The translations under genes were made by a program, and so were the position numbers. A stretch of DNA of 64,000 bases from Segetibacter sp. (GTDB lineage Bacteria; Bacteroidota; Bacteroidia; Chitinophagales; Chitinophagaceae), in NCBI GenBank assembly GCA_028288485.1, contig JAQBNO010000154.1, positions 150,552 through 214,551 on the forward strand, read 5' to 3'. The notes below the pieces were generated by a model, which had not been told where the DNA came from, did no database searches, and saw only the letters and a list, made by a program, of their open reading frames with translations. Shown piece after piece: positions 1 to 9,222 of this stretch; positions within the stretch are counted from its first letter, which is position 1; every line of letters starts with the position of its first letter.

Positions 1-369
1 AAGAAAGCCGCGATACATCATGAAACTTAATGTTCCGGTAGCAAAGGCGTGAAGTATAGAGGCAATACTCCAAAGAATTAACGTAATTGCGTAGCCTAAT
101 TTAGTGCCGATCTTATCAATCACACGGCCGGCAATCACCATTCCGATAGCATAACTAAACTGGAAAACGACCACAATATTAGAGTAATCAGTTTCCGTCC
201 AGTTAAACTCCTTTTCAAGTGTTGGTTTTAGCAGGCTGATTACCTGCCTGTCTAAATAGTTAATAGTTGTTGCAAAAAATACCAGTGAACAAATGGTCCA
301 CCGGTAATTGCCAATTTTTCCAACGCTTTCTTTTACATCAAATGCTGCTACTTTTTCAATGGCTGCCAT
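1..369 (-). CDS. MFS hexuronate transporter, N-terminal part (ExuT type)
   Basis: This is the first 123 codons of a gene cut by the left edge of the window; ATG is at 369. The translation begins MAAIEKVAAFDVKE and runs into a hydrophobic segment with the signature TTINYLDRQVISLL. That is typical of the anion:cation symporter branch of the major facilitator superfamily, which includes the galacturonate/glucuronate carrier ExuT. A second helix contains GMVIAGRVIDKIGTKLGY, matching the MFS loop 2-3 motif (G-x-x-x-D-R/K-x-G). It is an inner-membrane protein. It follows the pectin-degrading genes on the same strand, which fits import of galacturonate released by them. The substrate is inferred from family and context. 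Confidence 0.85.
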   Translation of the reverse strand, partial: MAAIEKVAAFDVKESVGKIGNYRWTICSLVFFATTINYLDRQVISLLKPTLEKEFNWTETDYSNIVVVFQFSYAIGMVIAGRVIDKIGTKLGYAITLILWSIASILHAFATGTLSFMMYRGFL

Positions 370-724
370 ATAGTCAATCGTGTTTTTGTGTAAGATGAAC
401 AATAAGAAACAGGCAAAAACTAGCCGAATACTTCTTATTGGAAATCAGGGGCTTAAGGTACTCCCATTTTTTTAAAATTGCTGTTTTTGTTCCTGTTCCT
501 TACACTATTTGCTGTTTAAAAAACCAGAGTTCTGTTCCTGCTGTTGCAGAAGGAGACTGTAGTTTTGTTTTTTGTGTTACGATCCATATCTCTCTGTATG
601 CATCCCCGGTTGTGTCACTCACTTGTACGGCATCTTTTCATGCACCTTTGTTCATAGTATGCCTTAGTAGTTGATCTTGTAAAAAGACGATAGATTAACT
701 GTTCAATTGAGAATTGGTATACCA
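370..724. other. Intergenic gap holding one extended dispersed repeat
   Basis: No gene is credible here. A 78-codon plus-strand frame at 438-674 owes part of its peptide to the dispersed repeat: the same words (ASPVVSLTCTASFHAP) recur in an unrelated frame near 45,640. The gap separates the 1248-aa LamG protein from the transporter gene downstream on the minus strand. Confidence 0.6.
609..628 (-). repeat. Dispersed palindromic repeat, type A
   Basis: Core GTACAAG-TGA-GTGACAC-AAC on the minus strand. This copy is part of a longer 48-bp unit (599-646) that recurs at 45632-45679 with three mismatches. Confidence 0.8.
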
Positions 725-3700
725 CTACCATTTTACAAAATCATTCTGCCTGGTAATCTGGTTCATCTTTTTTCCTGGATCAAGTTGAACACTTCCACTG
801 CTCAAATCGATGCCTTCAGCAACTTTTACCTTTACCTCAATCCATTCCGGAACCAGGTCTAATGGAGCCTTCACAGAAGCAACGGGCACGGTGGCAATAG
901 TACTGCCCTTTGCATCCTTCAACACAAGTGTAGTTGCCGGAGAATTAATTGCACCAACGTTATATACCCTAACAGTTACTTCATTTCCCTTTATCTTAAT
1001 ATCAGTTGAGCTCATACCAACATCAGCACGTTCCTTATAACTTGTTTTAGCCGGTTCTACCAGCTCCAGCTTTACAATCGTGTTTTTACCCGGAGCAAAA
1101 GCGAGTTTAATTGTCTCACCACGTTCAAGATTGATAATACGTTCAGAAGAATTTTTGTCGATCTGCTGATCATCATTCAGATCCAGGCCCTGTCGCACAC
1201 GCCAGCTGCCCGGCTTAATATCCCATACGGTCATGCCTACACTAACGGTTTGTTTCTCCATGTTATAAGCAAGAACCTCAATGTTAGACTGGCTTCCCCT
1301 CGATACAAAAAAAGCAAGACTTTTATAAGTAGCCGGCTTGTCCATCTTCCAGCTTACATTATTCTGTTGGTAAATGTTATTGATACGGGTAAGTGCAACA
1401 CCTCCGAGACGATCTGTTTGAATATCATTATCAGGAGCTACGATGCGATCGATCCAAACGCTTCCTTCGGTATTGATATATTCTCGTGCTCCAAGGTCTT
1501 TAATTCGTGCTGTGTAACGAGCAACCAGGCTATCTTTATCAAACTTCCTTGTTTCCTGTATCCTGCCGGGAATAGGTACCAGGTACTTTTTGTCACCTGT
1601 TAAATCATAAGCAGCCATAAATACCTGCCAAATATTTTGTCCCCCCGGATTTCCCCGAACCTTATCGGTACTAAAATTAATCTCAGGATAAACAATCCCC
1701 TTGTCATCGGTATGCGCCAATAGTCCATCAGCAACTTCCATTATCATTTTCTTCAGCTTAGGGTTGCCATTGTAACGTGCAAGAATATAAGCGGTATGCA
1801 ACATGTGGTATGAGTGGTACCCCGACCACTGCCAAGGGTCTTCAGTAGCCATATAAGTTCCGCCGTAGTTGCGTGAACGGAAATGGCGATGGCCTGCCGG
1901 ATTTATTTGGGTTACATCCTCCAATATTCTTTTGGCGATTGCCATGCCTCTATTTATGTGCAGTGGATTTCCATAATCCATAATCTGCATTTGTCCGACT
2001 GCTTCTACTCCCTCTTCGTATGCATGCAACAGGTCTGTAGTAATAGTGGCGATCCCGTTTGTAAACATGGGTAAACTCTTTTGACGAAGACTTGCATAGT
2101 AAGGATCCCTTTCATTGTCGTAAAAAGCAGCCATAAACAGTTGCAACGACTTCATCGTTTTTTCCGGTTCGATACCCATGAAAGCTGTTCCTGCAAACAT
2201 GTTGGTAAAGTCATCATCATCAGAAAGACCTCCCCCAAATTCACCATTTGCAATTTGCCTGTTATCTATATAATAGTTAATGATCTTTTCGAGGTGTTTA
2301 AGATACTCTACCTGCAGGAAAGCCCATTCCGGCACACTTTTAGGCCGCGTTGGTATTTTGTATTCAGGTTGTTCTTTTACATTACTTGTAAGCACATATT
2401 TGTAAGCTTTGCCAAGGAAATGATTTGGGTTTACTTTTAAAAGATCACTATCATCGGCGTAAAAGCGGTTAGCAAGATTAAGTCTTGGTGAAACAGGACG
2501 TTCTTCAACAGTAAAACCGTATAAATCGCGAACCTGTGTAATGCGATCCAGTTCATGCTCAGGGCTCGCTTCCTGTTTTGATTTGTACACCAAACGTACA
2601 CGTGCCCCTTTCAGCAATGCAGGAGTAAGATCTGCACCTGCACCTGCAAGGGAGATATACAATGCACGGCCTTCAGGTAAAACACGATCACGGGTATCAA
2701 TCCATAAAGTATGGGCTTCGTTTGGCTTAACAGAAAAGCTGAAATCTGCCAGATCCCGCATTTGCCACAGCGGATCTTTAACCCGTATATTCATTGGAAA
2801 AACACCGTTATGCGTTGCCTTTACAGCTAGTGCAGGCAGTTCAATTTCAACGCCATCCAAACCTTCATTTGGTCGGCCCGTATAAGGGACCATTATATGA
2901 ATGAAGGGAAGAGAATTTGCAGGTAAGGCTTCTGGGTTTGTAGTATTACTACCCTCCTTTACTCCTACCATTTTTGCCCGCTCGTCTGCCGGATATCGTC
3001 CGTTGATAAACGCAGCAACATCTTCAAGCGCCTTATTATTTAACGCTTCAGGAGCGGAAGCAAGGGTAAACGATTCACTTACCCGCCCTGCAGGAGCCTT
3101 ACCATTATGTACATAGTAAACGCCAAACTCTCCAATTGGTTCCTCAATCAATGCATTGTCGAAGCGGATCTTACCCCCTTGTTTTACCTGGTTAATCTCG
3201 TGGTAAGATTTGATCTGTCTCTGGGTACGCACTGCAAATGTTGTATCGTATGAATGTTCTTTTTCGTAGGTCAATTGCCCCCAGGCCTTGCCCCACACTT
3301 CAACGTGGTTCCATGGCTCGTTGGGAAGGTCAAACTTTATCGATTGACCGGAAACGGAATAGATATCCCAGTCAGGCAAAACAAAATAGTCATAGCGGCC
3401 GGGAAGGCGGGACATGTTGTAAACACCCGGCCAGGTAGTTTCACGTATGCCGTCGTTCCCCTTCCAGTACCACCGTTTAACATCTTTTGCCTCATGTATC
3501 TCAACCTTTCGAACTGCCACATCAGAGAAAGTCAAAGCTTTGGGAGGATTGTTTGGAAGGTTCCAACCATGACGCGTCCACCATTCGTCGCGCCACGTAC
3601 GGTTGCTGAGATTTCGGTTAAGTTCCGGAATCACTTTTGGAACTTCATTTTTTGAAAGCTGGGTTATATTCTCGTCCGACAACATCCGGTCGTAAATGCG

Positions 3701-4471
3701 CAGTTCATCCAGGTCCCCACCACGCACAAAGTTGTATTCACTCTGCACCTGGTACGGGCTGATAATACGTGAATGTGGACCGAACTGATCTAATCCTGTA
3801 TCATACACATTTCCTGTTACGGATTGCTTTTCTGCAAGTTTTCCGTCTACATAAAATCGAATGCCTTCAGTTTCATCCCAGGCAAGAGAAAGGTGTGTCC
3901 ATTTATCAGCAGCTGGAAATGCATCCATGTGATAAGAAACTCTTGTACGGGATAAACCTATATCGGTAACAAATGCATCGAAGCCTGAACCATTCCAATC
4001 AATCCTGAGCCACACCATATCCCAACTGGAATGATCTGCATAACCCACGCGAAAAACAGGAAATGGCGTTGGGCCTACAGGATAACGTGAACGCCAAAAA
4101 AACGAAAGTGTACCACGCTGGGCATAAATATTTCCGGGAGCCCAGTACGACATCAGTTGGTTGTCTGCCGCTTCAAAGGCAGAACCAAAAGCTCCATTAG
4201 GAACACTTTTAACGTCTCTGAGATAGTTTGGTAAGTTCTGCCCGCCAGCAGCAAAATCAGCAGCAAACTGTTTCTCCCCGGAAAGATGAAAAAGCAAACC
4301 CGGTTCAGTTGATTTAGCAGGATTAACAGGTTGACCGGCCATCAAACCCCTCGGTGTTTCAGGAGCAACCTGTGCCATTACAGGTTGTATAAAAAAAATA
4401 AATAAAGCAGCCTGGAAAATTAAATGTGCAAAAATTTTTGTAAGCAGTGGCAATGTTAGTGTATTTCTCAT
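725..4471 (-). CDS. Secreted LamG-domain protein, probable pectin-active enzyme of unknown class
   Basis: A 1248-aa exported protein. A signal peptide ends at about residue 34 (FFIQPVMAQ). Residues about 45-275 form a concanavalin-like LamG domain (GFDAFVTDIG, WDETEGIRFYVDGKLAE, GDLDELRIYDRMLSDENI). Residues about 280-680 have a beta-rich look. Residues about 700-1010 are rich in aromatic helices (YSHYHMLHTAYILARYNGNP-like) and resemble an (alpha/alpha) toroid, as in several polysaccharide lyases. The tail (about 1150-1245) looks like a CARDB-type immunoglobulin-like domain. I do not recognise a catalytic signature, so the enzymatic role is inferred from its position: the start lies 37 bp behind the stop of a PL10-like pectate lyase, so the two are probably co-transcribed. 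It could instead act as a large binding protein. Confidence 0.7.
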   Translation of the reverse strand: MRNTLTLPLLTKIFAHLIFQAALFIFFIQPVMAQVAPETPRGLMAGQPVNPAKSTEPGLLFHLSGEKQFAADFAAGGQNLPNYLRDVKSVPNGAFGSAFEAADNQLMSYWAPGNIYAQRGTLSFFWRSRYPVGPTPFPVFRVGYADHSSWDMVWLRIDWNGSGFDAFVTDIGLSRTRVSYHMDAFPAADKWTHLSLAWDETEGIRFYVDGKLAEKQSVTGNVYDTGLDQFGPHSRIISPYQVQSEYNFVRGGDLDELRIYDRMLSDENITQLSKNEVPKVIPELNRNLSNRTWRDEWWTRHGWNLPNNPPKALTFSDVAVRKVEIHEAKDVKRWYWKGNDGIRETTWPGVYNMSRLPGRYDYFVLPDWDIYSVSGQSIKFDLPNEPWNHVEVWGKAWGQLTYEKEHSYDTTFAVRTQRQIKSYHEINQVKQGGKIRFDNALIEEPIGEFGVYYVHNGKAPAGRVSESFTLASAPEALNNKALEDVAAFINGRYPADERAKMVGVKEGSNTTNPEALPANSLPFIHIMVPYTGRPNEGLDGVEIELPALAVKATHNGVFPMNIRVKDPLWQMRDLADFSFSVKPNEAHTLWIDTRDRVLPEGRALYISLAGAGADLTPALLKGARVRLVYKSKQEASPEHELDRITQVRDLYGFTVEERPVSPRLNLANRFYADDSDLLKVNPNHFLGKAYKYVLTSNVKEQPEYKIPTRPKSVPEWAFLQVEYLKHLEKIINYYIDNRQIANGEFGGGLSDDDDFTNMFAGTAFMGIEPEKTMKSLQLFMAAFYDNERDPYYASLRQKSLPMFTNGIATITTDLLHAYEEGVEAVGQMQIMDYGNPLHINRGMAIAKRILEDVTQINPAGHRHFRSRNYGGTYMATEDPWQWSGYHSYHMLHTAYILARYNGNPKLKKMIMEVADGLLAHTDDKGIVYPEINFSTDKVRGNPGGQNIWQVFMAAYDLTGDKKYLVPIPGRIQETRKFDKDSLVARYTARIKDLGAREYINTEGSVWIDRIVAPDNDIQTDRLGGVALTRINNIYQQNNVSWKMDKPATYKSLAFFVSRGSQSNIEVLAYNMEKQTVSVGMTVWDIKPGSWRVRQGLDLNDDQQIDKNSSERIINLERGETIKLAFAPGKNTIVKLELVEPAKTSYKERADVGMSSTDIKIKGNEVTVRVYNVGAINSPATTLVLKDAKGSTIATVPVASVKAPLDLVPEWIEVKVKVAEGIDLSSGSVQLDPGKKMNQITRQNDFVKW

Positions 4472-4508
4472 GTGTTAGTATATTAATAATTATTACGGAG
4501 CAGTAAGC

Positions 4509-6113
4509 TTACTTACCAGCCTTAGATTGGTTAGCTGCCTTGACATAATTGATCAAGCGGCTCATGTTTTTTATATAAGCAGAAGTGGAAATGTAATCGT
4601 TATCTGAAGTATCGCGGAACGGAGATGTGTCTGTTTTATCTCCTACGTTTGTTGTAGCATACTTATCTGTCAATTCTTTGCTTTGTCCATCACCGGTGTA
4701 CGGATTACTGATCATAACATGCTTTACAAGCCAGCGATTCTTTGCATCAAGAGAACTTACCAGTTCTTTTACCATCGGCTCCGGAGTTGGATCATTGGAT
4801 GAATAACGATTCAATACAAGCGCCTTTTGAGGAGTTCCTTCACTATTAAAGCTCGATGGTTTAATTGGTGAATCTTTTGTCGCTTCTTCAGCAGGCAGAG
4901 CACTTACTCTTGCATATTCGTCTTTTAGCTTTTGAAGGTTAACTCTTGCTTTACCGTAATAATGTACCAGCAGGTCTTTATCATTATTATCAACATAATA
5001 ATGCCCGTACGCAACATTTGATCCTTTCCGGTGAACATAGATTGCTTTATCTGTTCCTATTTCAACAAATTGCGGATGCGTATATTTTCCGTTTTCAGTT
5101 CCGCTTGCAGGAAGCTTTGTTTTTTCAAGCCATTGTATTGCCTCGGGAACACGAGCAATGTATTTACGGTCGCCGGTATACTGGTAAAACTTCAGCAATA
5201 ACATTGCATGATCAAAGGTGAAACCCGGCAAAAGTGAAGAAGGTTCATAAGTACGGGCCCCGGTTGGCTGCAGCTGCATATTGTATTGCTGCCCCCAGGC
5301 GCCGCTCGAATGTTGTGAGAGCATATAGAAATTCATTCCCCGGCTGATGGGGTCGAGCAACCGCTCCTCTCCCAGTGTTTGATAACACTGAATAAGAAAA
5401 TTTACATTTTCCCAGATTACATCGTCATTAAAAGTATAGAAGGAAGTATAATCTTCATGACCAGTTTTATTAAAATCGTGCCTGAGAGGAAATCGTTGTG
5501 GCCAGCCGCCCAGTGGGTATTGACTCTTGATCATGAAATTGATCGCTTTATCAAGAGAGGCCTTATACTTCGGATCGAGTTTTTCAAGATACATTCTTAA
5601 TATAAAACGGGCCGCATCAGAAGACACGTCATCGTCATAAGTATCGTTGCCATAATAATGTTGAAATTCCTCCAGGCGCCAGCCGTTTTTACCGATCGTA
5701 TTGTACCATGTTTTCAATGATTTGTCACCGGCAAAATCAATCATGTAGTTCCAGCCGCCCTCGTTGCTTTGTCCCCAGATCATTGCTGCTGCAGCCTTTT
5801 CTGCAGCCTGGTAGTAATAGTCGTTGCCGGTAGCATGATAAGCATCTAACAGCATGTGGCCCACACTAACCGTCCCTCCATCCTGCACCCAGATCATGGT
5901 TTTATAAGCTTCCATCTCCCCCCAGCGGCGCGAAAGGTCGGGCGTGTAGTACCAGACAAAACCGCCATTGGTACTTACATCTTCCACCATATATTTTGTG
6001 GCCCGAAGCATGGCTTGTTCTGCTTCCTGTGCCAATTTCTGTTGCGCTTCTATTACTGTATTTGCCAGTAAAAAAAAGGCCGAAAAACTTAGAATAACCT
6101 TATTTATGTTCAT
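4509..6113 (-). CDS. PL10-like pectate lyase (copy a)
   Basis: A 534-aa secreted protein (signal peptide ILSFSAFFLLANTVIEAQ) of the pectate lyase family PF09492/PL10, which cleaves polygalacturonate by beta-elimination. The sequence is built from toroid helices with the family words FVWYYTPDLSRRWGEMEAY, WVQDGGTVSVGH, SQYPLGGWPQRFPL and YTFNDDVIWENVNF; the C-terminal half contains HRKGSNVAYGHYYVDNNDKD. It is a close paralogue of the gene at 7383-8996 and about the same length, so it probably arose by duplication. The long 3' extension (about residues 400-534, ending in a segment with SNPYTGDGQSKE) is shared by both copies. It starts a short unit with the LamG gene. Exact catalytic residues were not assigned. 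Confidence 0.88.
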   Translation of the reverse strand: MNINKVILSFSAFFLLANTVIEAQQKLAQEAEQAMLRATKYMVEDVSTNGGFVWYYTPDLSRRWGEMEAYKTMIWVQDGGTVSVGHMLLDAYHATGNDYYYQAAEKAAAAMIWGQSNEGGWNYMIDFAGDKSLKTWYNTIGKNGWRLEEFQHYYGNDTYDDDVSSDAARFILRMYLEKLDPKYKASLDKAINFMIKSQYPLGGWPQRFPLRHDFNKTGHEDYTSFYTFNDDVIWENVNFLIQCYQTLGEERLLDPISRGMNFYMLSQHSSGAWGQQYNMQLQPTGARTYEPSSLLPGFTFDHAMLLLKFYQYTGDRKYIARVPEAIQWLEKTKLPASGTENGKYTHPQFVEIGTDKAIYVHRKGSNVAYGHYYVDNNDKDLLVHYYGKARVNLQKLKDEYARVSALPAEEATKDSPIKPSSFNSEGTPQKALVLNRYSSNDPTPEPMVKELVSSLDAKNRWLVKHVMISNPYTGDGQSKELTDKYATTNVGDKTDTSPFRDTSDNDYISTSAYIKNMSRLINYVKAANQSKAGK

Positions 6114-6255
6114 TATGGAATTTATGATAATGGCAGCACCTCATGTTTTAACTTAATTAGGGCCAACCTTACATTATCGTTTATTATCGATAGATCAGTA
6201 TAAGAAGTTCTATAGAAGGATTTATGTAACGGGCAGAACAACTTTTTTCAACATC

Positions 6256-6275
6256 GTTGTGTCACTCACTTGTAC
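6256..6275 (-). repeat. Dispersed palindromic repeat, type A
   Basis: Perfect match to the 20-bp type A core, followed by the CGATGTTG extension (minus-strand sense). Confidence 0.8.
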
Positions 6276-6382
6276 TTTCAGTTCTGATTTCAGCTATCCG
6301 AACAAAAAAATGTAACAGCAAAGGCGTGTCGGAAGTTTTTCTACTCCTTTACATCGGCCCTTCGCTGATCATGCTAAAAAAA

Positions 6383-6402
6383 GTACAAGAGTGCGACGCA
6401 AC
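6383..6402 (+). repeat. Dispersed palindromic repeat, type B
   Basis: Core GTACAAG-AGT-GCGACGC-AAC. Similarity to the copy at 17785 continues for about 36 bp beyond the core and ends in a CCCAAAA tract, so the mobile or conserved unit is larger than the 20-mer. Confidence 0.8.
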
Positions 6403-6497
6403 GGAAGTTAGATAGTAGCACTATGCCTGGTCCCAAAAAGCCCCTTCAAAGTAAACGGTAAGAGCAATCTGAAATGCTATAAAAAATTAATTAATTG

Positions 6498-7367
6498 CTA
6501 CTTCTTAATTTGATAAGCAACTACCCTGTTTCCGTAAAAAGTTGGTACCAGTAAAAGGTTTTCCTTTGGCAGGTAATCGATGTCGGCCGCGTTTATTTTA
6601 TCCGCCTTTGTATCAAGCAGCTTTGTTACCTGGCCTTTTGATGAAACATGATTGATCTCCCCGTTCCAGTTTGAAATAATAAAATCGTTACCATAAGGCA
6701 CTATTCCGTCTCCACCAACCAAACCTTCGGCTATTTTCCTGAGCGACTTTGTTTTTTTATCCACTTCATAAAAAATACCTGCTGTCATGTCAATCATGTA
6801 AAACTTACCGTTATGCGCCAGCAGACCGTTCGGCTTTTGAAACTCTTCTTTTTCAAGCCATATTTCTGCTTTGTTGTTATTTATCGTGTAAACCCTTTTC
6901 TTATTCGAATCCGAAACATATACCACTCCTTTCTCATCAACAGTAACATCGTTCAACATTCCGGGGTCTTCGATATCGATTGTTTGTACAACTTTACCGG
7001 TTTTTGTATCAATTACAACCATCTTGGTTAGGTCGGCAACGTACAATAAACCCTTTGACAAGCCAAGACCTTTCGGAGCATCCATTCCTCCAACTACCCA
7101 TTCAACATTCTGCACTTCGCCGGTTAAAGAAATACGGCCGATAGAACCGTTATTGTCTTTACCTGCAGCCGGGTTATTAATGTTTGACACATACAAAACA
7201 TTATTTACCCTGTCATACAACACCGATTCGGGCTCCTTTAAAACAGCAGGTGTTTCCCACTTTTTATCGAGACTAATTTGCTGGGCACTAACGGGTGAAG
7301 CGGAATGAATGAGAACTGTTAAAAGGGCTGCAGAAAAGCCCGTTTTTAAAATAGTCGTTGGTTTCAT
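6498..7367 (-). CDS. SMP-30/gluconolactonase-like periplasmic beta-propeller protein
   Basis: A 289-aa protein with a signal peptide (LLTVLIHSASPVSAQQ) and repeated propeller blades: GLLYVADLTKMVVIDTKTGK, GVVYVSDSNKKRVYT, PNGLLAHNGKFYMIDMTAG and GDGIVPYGNDFIISNWNGE. This pattern is typical of SMP-30/gluconolactonase/LRE or NHL-type six-bladed propellers. Family members hydrolyse sugar lactones or bind ligands; I cannot assign a metal site with confidence. It lies 15 bp after PL10 copy b, so the two are almost certainly co-transcribed. A role in handling pectin-derived sugars is inferred from this position. Confidence 0.8.
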   Translation of the reverse strand: MKPTTILKTGFSAALLTVLIHSASPVSAQQISLDKKWETPAVLKEPESVLYDRVNNVLYVSNINNPAAGKDNNGSIGRISLTGEVQNVEWVVGGMDAPKGLGLSKGLLYVADLTKMVVIDTKTGKVVQTIDIEDPGMLNDVTVDEKGVVYVSDSNKKRVYTINNNKAEIWLEKEEFQKPNGLLAHNGKFYMIDMTAGIFYEVDKKTKSLRKIAEGLVGGDGIVPYGNDFIISNWNGEINHVSSKGQVTKLLDTKADKINAADIDYLPKENLLLVPTFYGNRVVAYQIKK

Positions 7368-7382
7368 AATAGTGTAGTTGAT

Positions 7383-8996
7383 TTATTTAACGGCCATTTG
7401 CTTTCTAGTTGACTTGATATAACTGATCAGTAAGTTCATATTTTTTATGTACTCAGGGGTTGAAATATATTCCTGTTCGGATGGATCTCTAAAAGGAGAT
7501 GTATCAGTTTTGTCGCCTACATTGGTTGATGCATAATCGTCGACCGGTTCTTTGTTTTGCCCGTCGCCGCTATATGGATTACTTATGGAAACGTGCTTTA
7601 CCAGCCAGCGATTCTTACTATCAATCGAACCAATAATTTCTTTTACCCTTGTATCTGACATTACTATGTTTTCGGGAGCAGCATTGCGATTGAGGGGATA
7701 GTAACTTTGAGGTGTTCCTTCAGCTAAAAATTTTCCCGGCTTAAGAGGCGAGTCTTTTGTGGCTTCGTCAGGCGATAAAGCACTAACTTTTGCATACTCG
7801 TCTTTCAGCCGCTGAACGTTGATGTTTCCCTTACCCTGCATGTGTGCCAACAGCTTACTATCGTTGTAGTCGACATAGTAATATCCGTGTGTAACGTTTG
7901 AACCTTTACGATGGACAAAAATCGGTTTGTCGGTGCCAAGTTCAACAAAAAGGGAATGGCTGAATTTTCCATCCTGGGTCATGCTTGCGGGTAGTCGTAC
8001 TTTTTCAAGCCAGTTAATTGCCTCCGGTATCCGTGCAATGTATTTACGGTCGCCGGTGTACTGGTAAAACTTAAGAAGCAACATAGCATTTCCGTAAGTA
8101 GCTCGTGGTAAATAAGCTGCAGGCTCGTAAGTACGTGCACCGGCAGGTTCCATTTCCATGTTATATTGCTGTCCCCATGCACCATTTCCCTGCTGGGTAA
8201 GCATGTAAATGTCCATTCCGCGGTGAATGGGGTCAAGCAGCCTTTGTTCGCCAAGTGTGAGGTAACACTGAGTGAGAAAATTTAAATTTTCGTAGATCAC
8301 GTCGTCGTTAAAGGTGTGGTACGACGAATAGTCGGGGTGACCGGTTTTATTGAAATCATATTTTAACGGATATCGTTGCGGCCATCCGCCGTTTGGATAC
8401 TGGCTTTTCAATAAAAAATTGACAGCCTTGTCGAGAGCCGGTTTGTACTTCGGGTCCATCTTTTCGATGTACATTCTTAAAAGGAAACGGGCGGCATCGG
8501 AAGAAACATCGTCATCGTACGTATCGTTGCCGTAATAGTGCTGGAACTCTTCGAGGCGCCAGCCGTTTTTCCCGATTGTGTTGTACCAGGTTTTCAGCGA
8601 CTTGTCGCCTGCAAAGTCGATCATGTAATTCCAGCCACCTTCATTGCTTTGTCCCCAGGTTAAAGCTGCTGCAGCCTTTTCAGCGGCCTGGTAAAAGTAT
8701 TCGTTGCCGGTAGCGCGGTAGGCATCTAAAAGCGTATGGCCAACACTAACTGTTCCACCGTCCTGGGTCCAGACCATACTTTTATAAGCCTCCATTTCTC
8801 CCCAGCGGCGCGAAAGATCGGGCATATAGTACCAGACGTAACCACCGTTTGTGCTTACTTCATCTACCATATATTTTGTAGCGCGCAGCATAACCTGTTC
8901 AGCTTGCTCCGGCAACTTGTTTGTTTGGGCAGATACTACGGCGTCAGAAAGTAAAACAATGGAAGCAACAGTTAGTAAAAGCTTACCGATCTGCAT
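7383..8996 (-). CDS. PL10-like pectate lyase (copy b)
   Basis: The frame is open from 9128, but the upstream 44 codons run into a dispersed repeat and do not look coding. The ATG at 8996 gives a standard signal peptide (MQIGKLLLTVASIVLLSDAVVSAQ), so I chose it; the product is then 537 aa. It shares with copy a (4509-6113) WYYMPDLSRRWGEMEAY, QDGGTVSVGHTLLDAY, GWRLEEFQHYYGNDTYDDD, SQYPNGGWPQRYPL and the long C-terminal extension. It is expected to cleave polygalacturonate outside the inner membrane. It follows susD1 by about 226 bp and is followed after 15 bp by the SMP-30-like gene. Confidence 0.88.
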   Translation of the reverse strand: MQIGKLLLTVASIVLLSDAVVSAQTNKLPEQAEQVMLRATKYMVDEVSTNGGYVWYYMPDLSRRWGEMEAYKSMVWTQDGGTVSVGHTLLDAYRATGNEYFYQAAEKAAAALTWGQSNEGGWNYMIDFAGDKSLKTWYNTIGKNGWRLEEFQHYYGNDTYDDDVSSDAARFLLRMYIEKMDPKYKPALDKAVNFLLKSQYPNGGWPQRYPLKYDFNKTGHPDYSSYHTFNDDVIYENLNFLTQCYLTLGEQRLLDPIHRGMDIYMLTQQGNGAWGQQYNMEMEPAGARTYEPAAYLPRATYGNAMLLLKFYQYTGDRKYIARIPEAINWLEKVRLPASMTQDGKFSHSLFVELGTDKPIFVHRKGSNVTHGYYYVDYNDSKLLAHMQGKGNINVQRLKDEYAKVSALSPDEATKDSPLKPGKFLAEGTPQSYYPLNRNAAPENIVMSDTRVKEIIGSIDSKNRWLVKHVSISNPYSGDGQNKEPVDDYASTNVGDKTDTSPFRDPSEQEYISTPEYIKNMNLLISYIKSTRKQMAVK

Positions 8997-9122
8997 AATT
9001 AGAAGTATAAATGAACTTGGGGTTTTTTTGAGAGAACCGACATAATCGCGCTTTAACATCTTACCTGTAGAAACCCTTGCAATACCGTCTTTAATTCGGG
9101 CTGTTGCCATGAAAAACGGGAC

Positions 9123-9142
9123 GTACAAGTGAGTGACACAAC
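9123..9142 (+). repeat. Dispersed palindromic repeat, type A
   Basis: Perfect 20-bp type A core upstream of PL10 copy b. It overlaps the spurious upstream part of that reading frame, which is one reason to prefer the start at 8996. Confidence 0.8.
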
Positions 9143-9222
9143 AACCGATGCCGCGTAAAACTTTAGCTGGTCTCCCAAAAAATCTTAAAGTCCGGTTGTT
9201 AAAGCAGAATATTCGTCAGTGT

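Larger units (their letters stand above)
6114..6497. other. Gap with two dispersed repeats of opposite orientation
   Basis: The spacer between the SMP-30-like gene and PL10 copy a holds a type A repeat at 6256-6275 (minus) and a type B repeat at 6383-6402 (plus), 107 bp apart. I see no ORF, tRNA or clear terminator. Confidence 0.6.

Noticed and set aside
438..674. 78-codon plus-strand frame
   Set aside because: Its recognisable peptide (ASPVVSLTCTASFHAP) comes from the dispersed repeat and recurs in another frame near 45,640; there is no signal of a real protein.
8997..9128. Upstream extension of PL10 copy b
   Set aside because: The 44 extra codons precede a perfect signal peptide and begin inside a dispersed repeat; start set at 8996.
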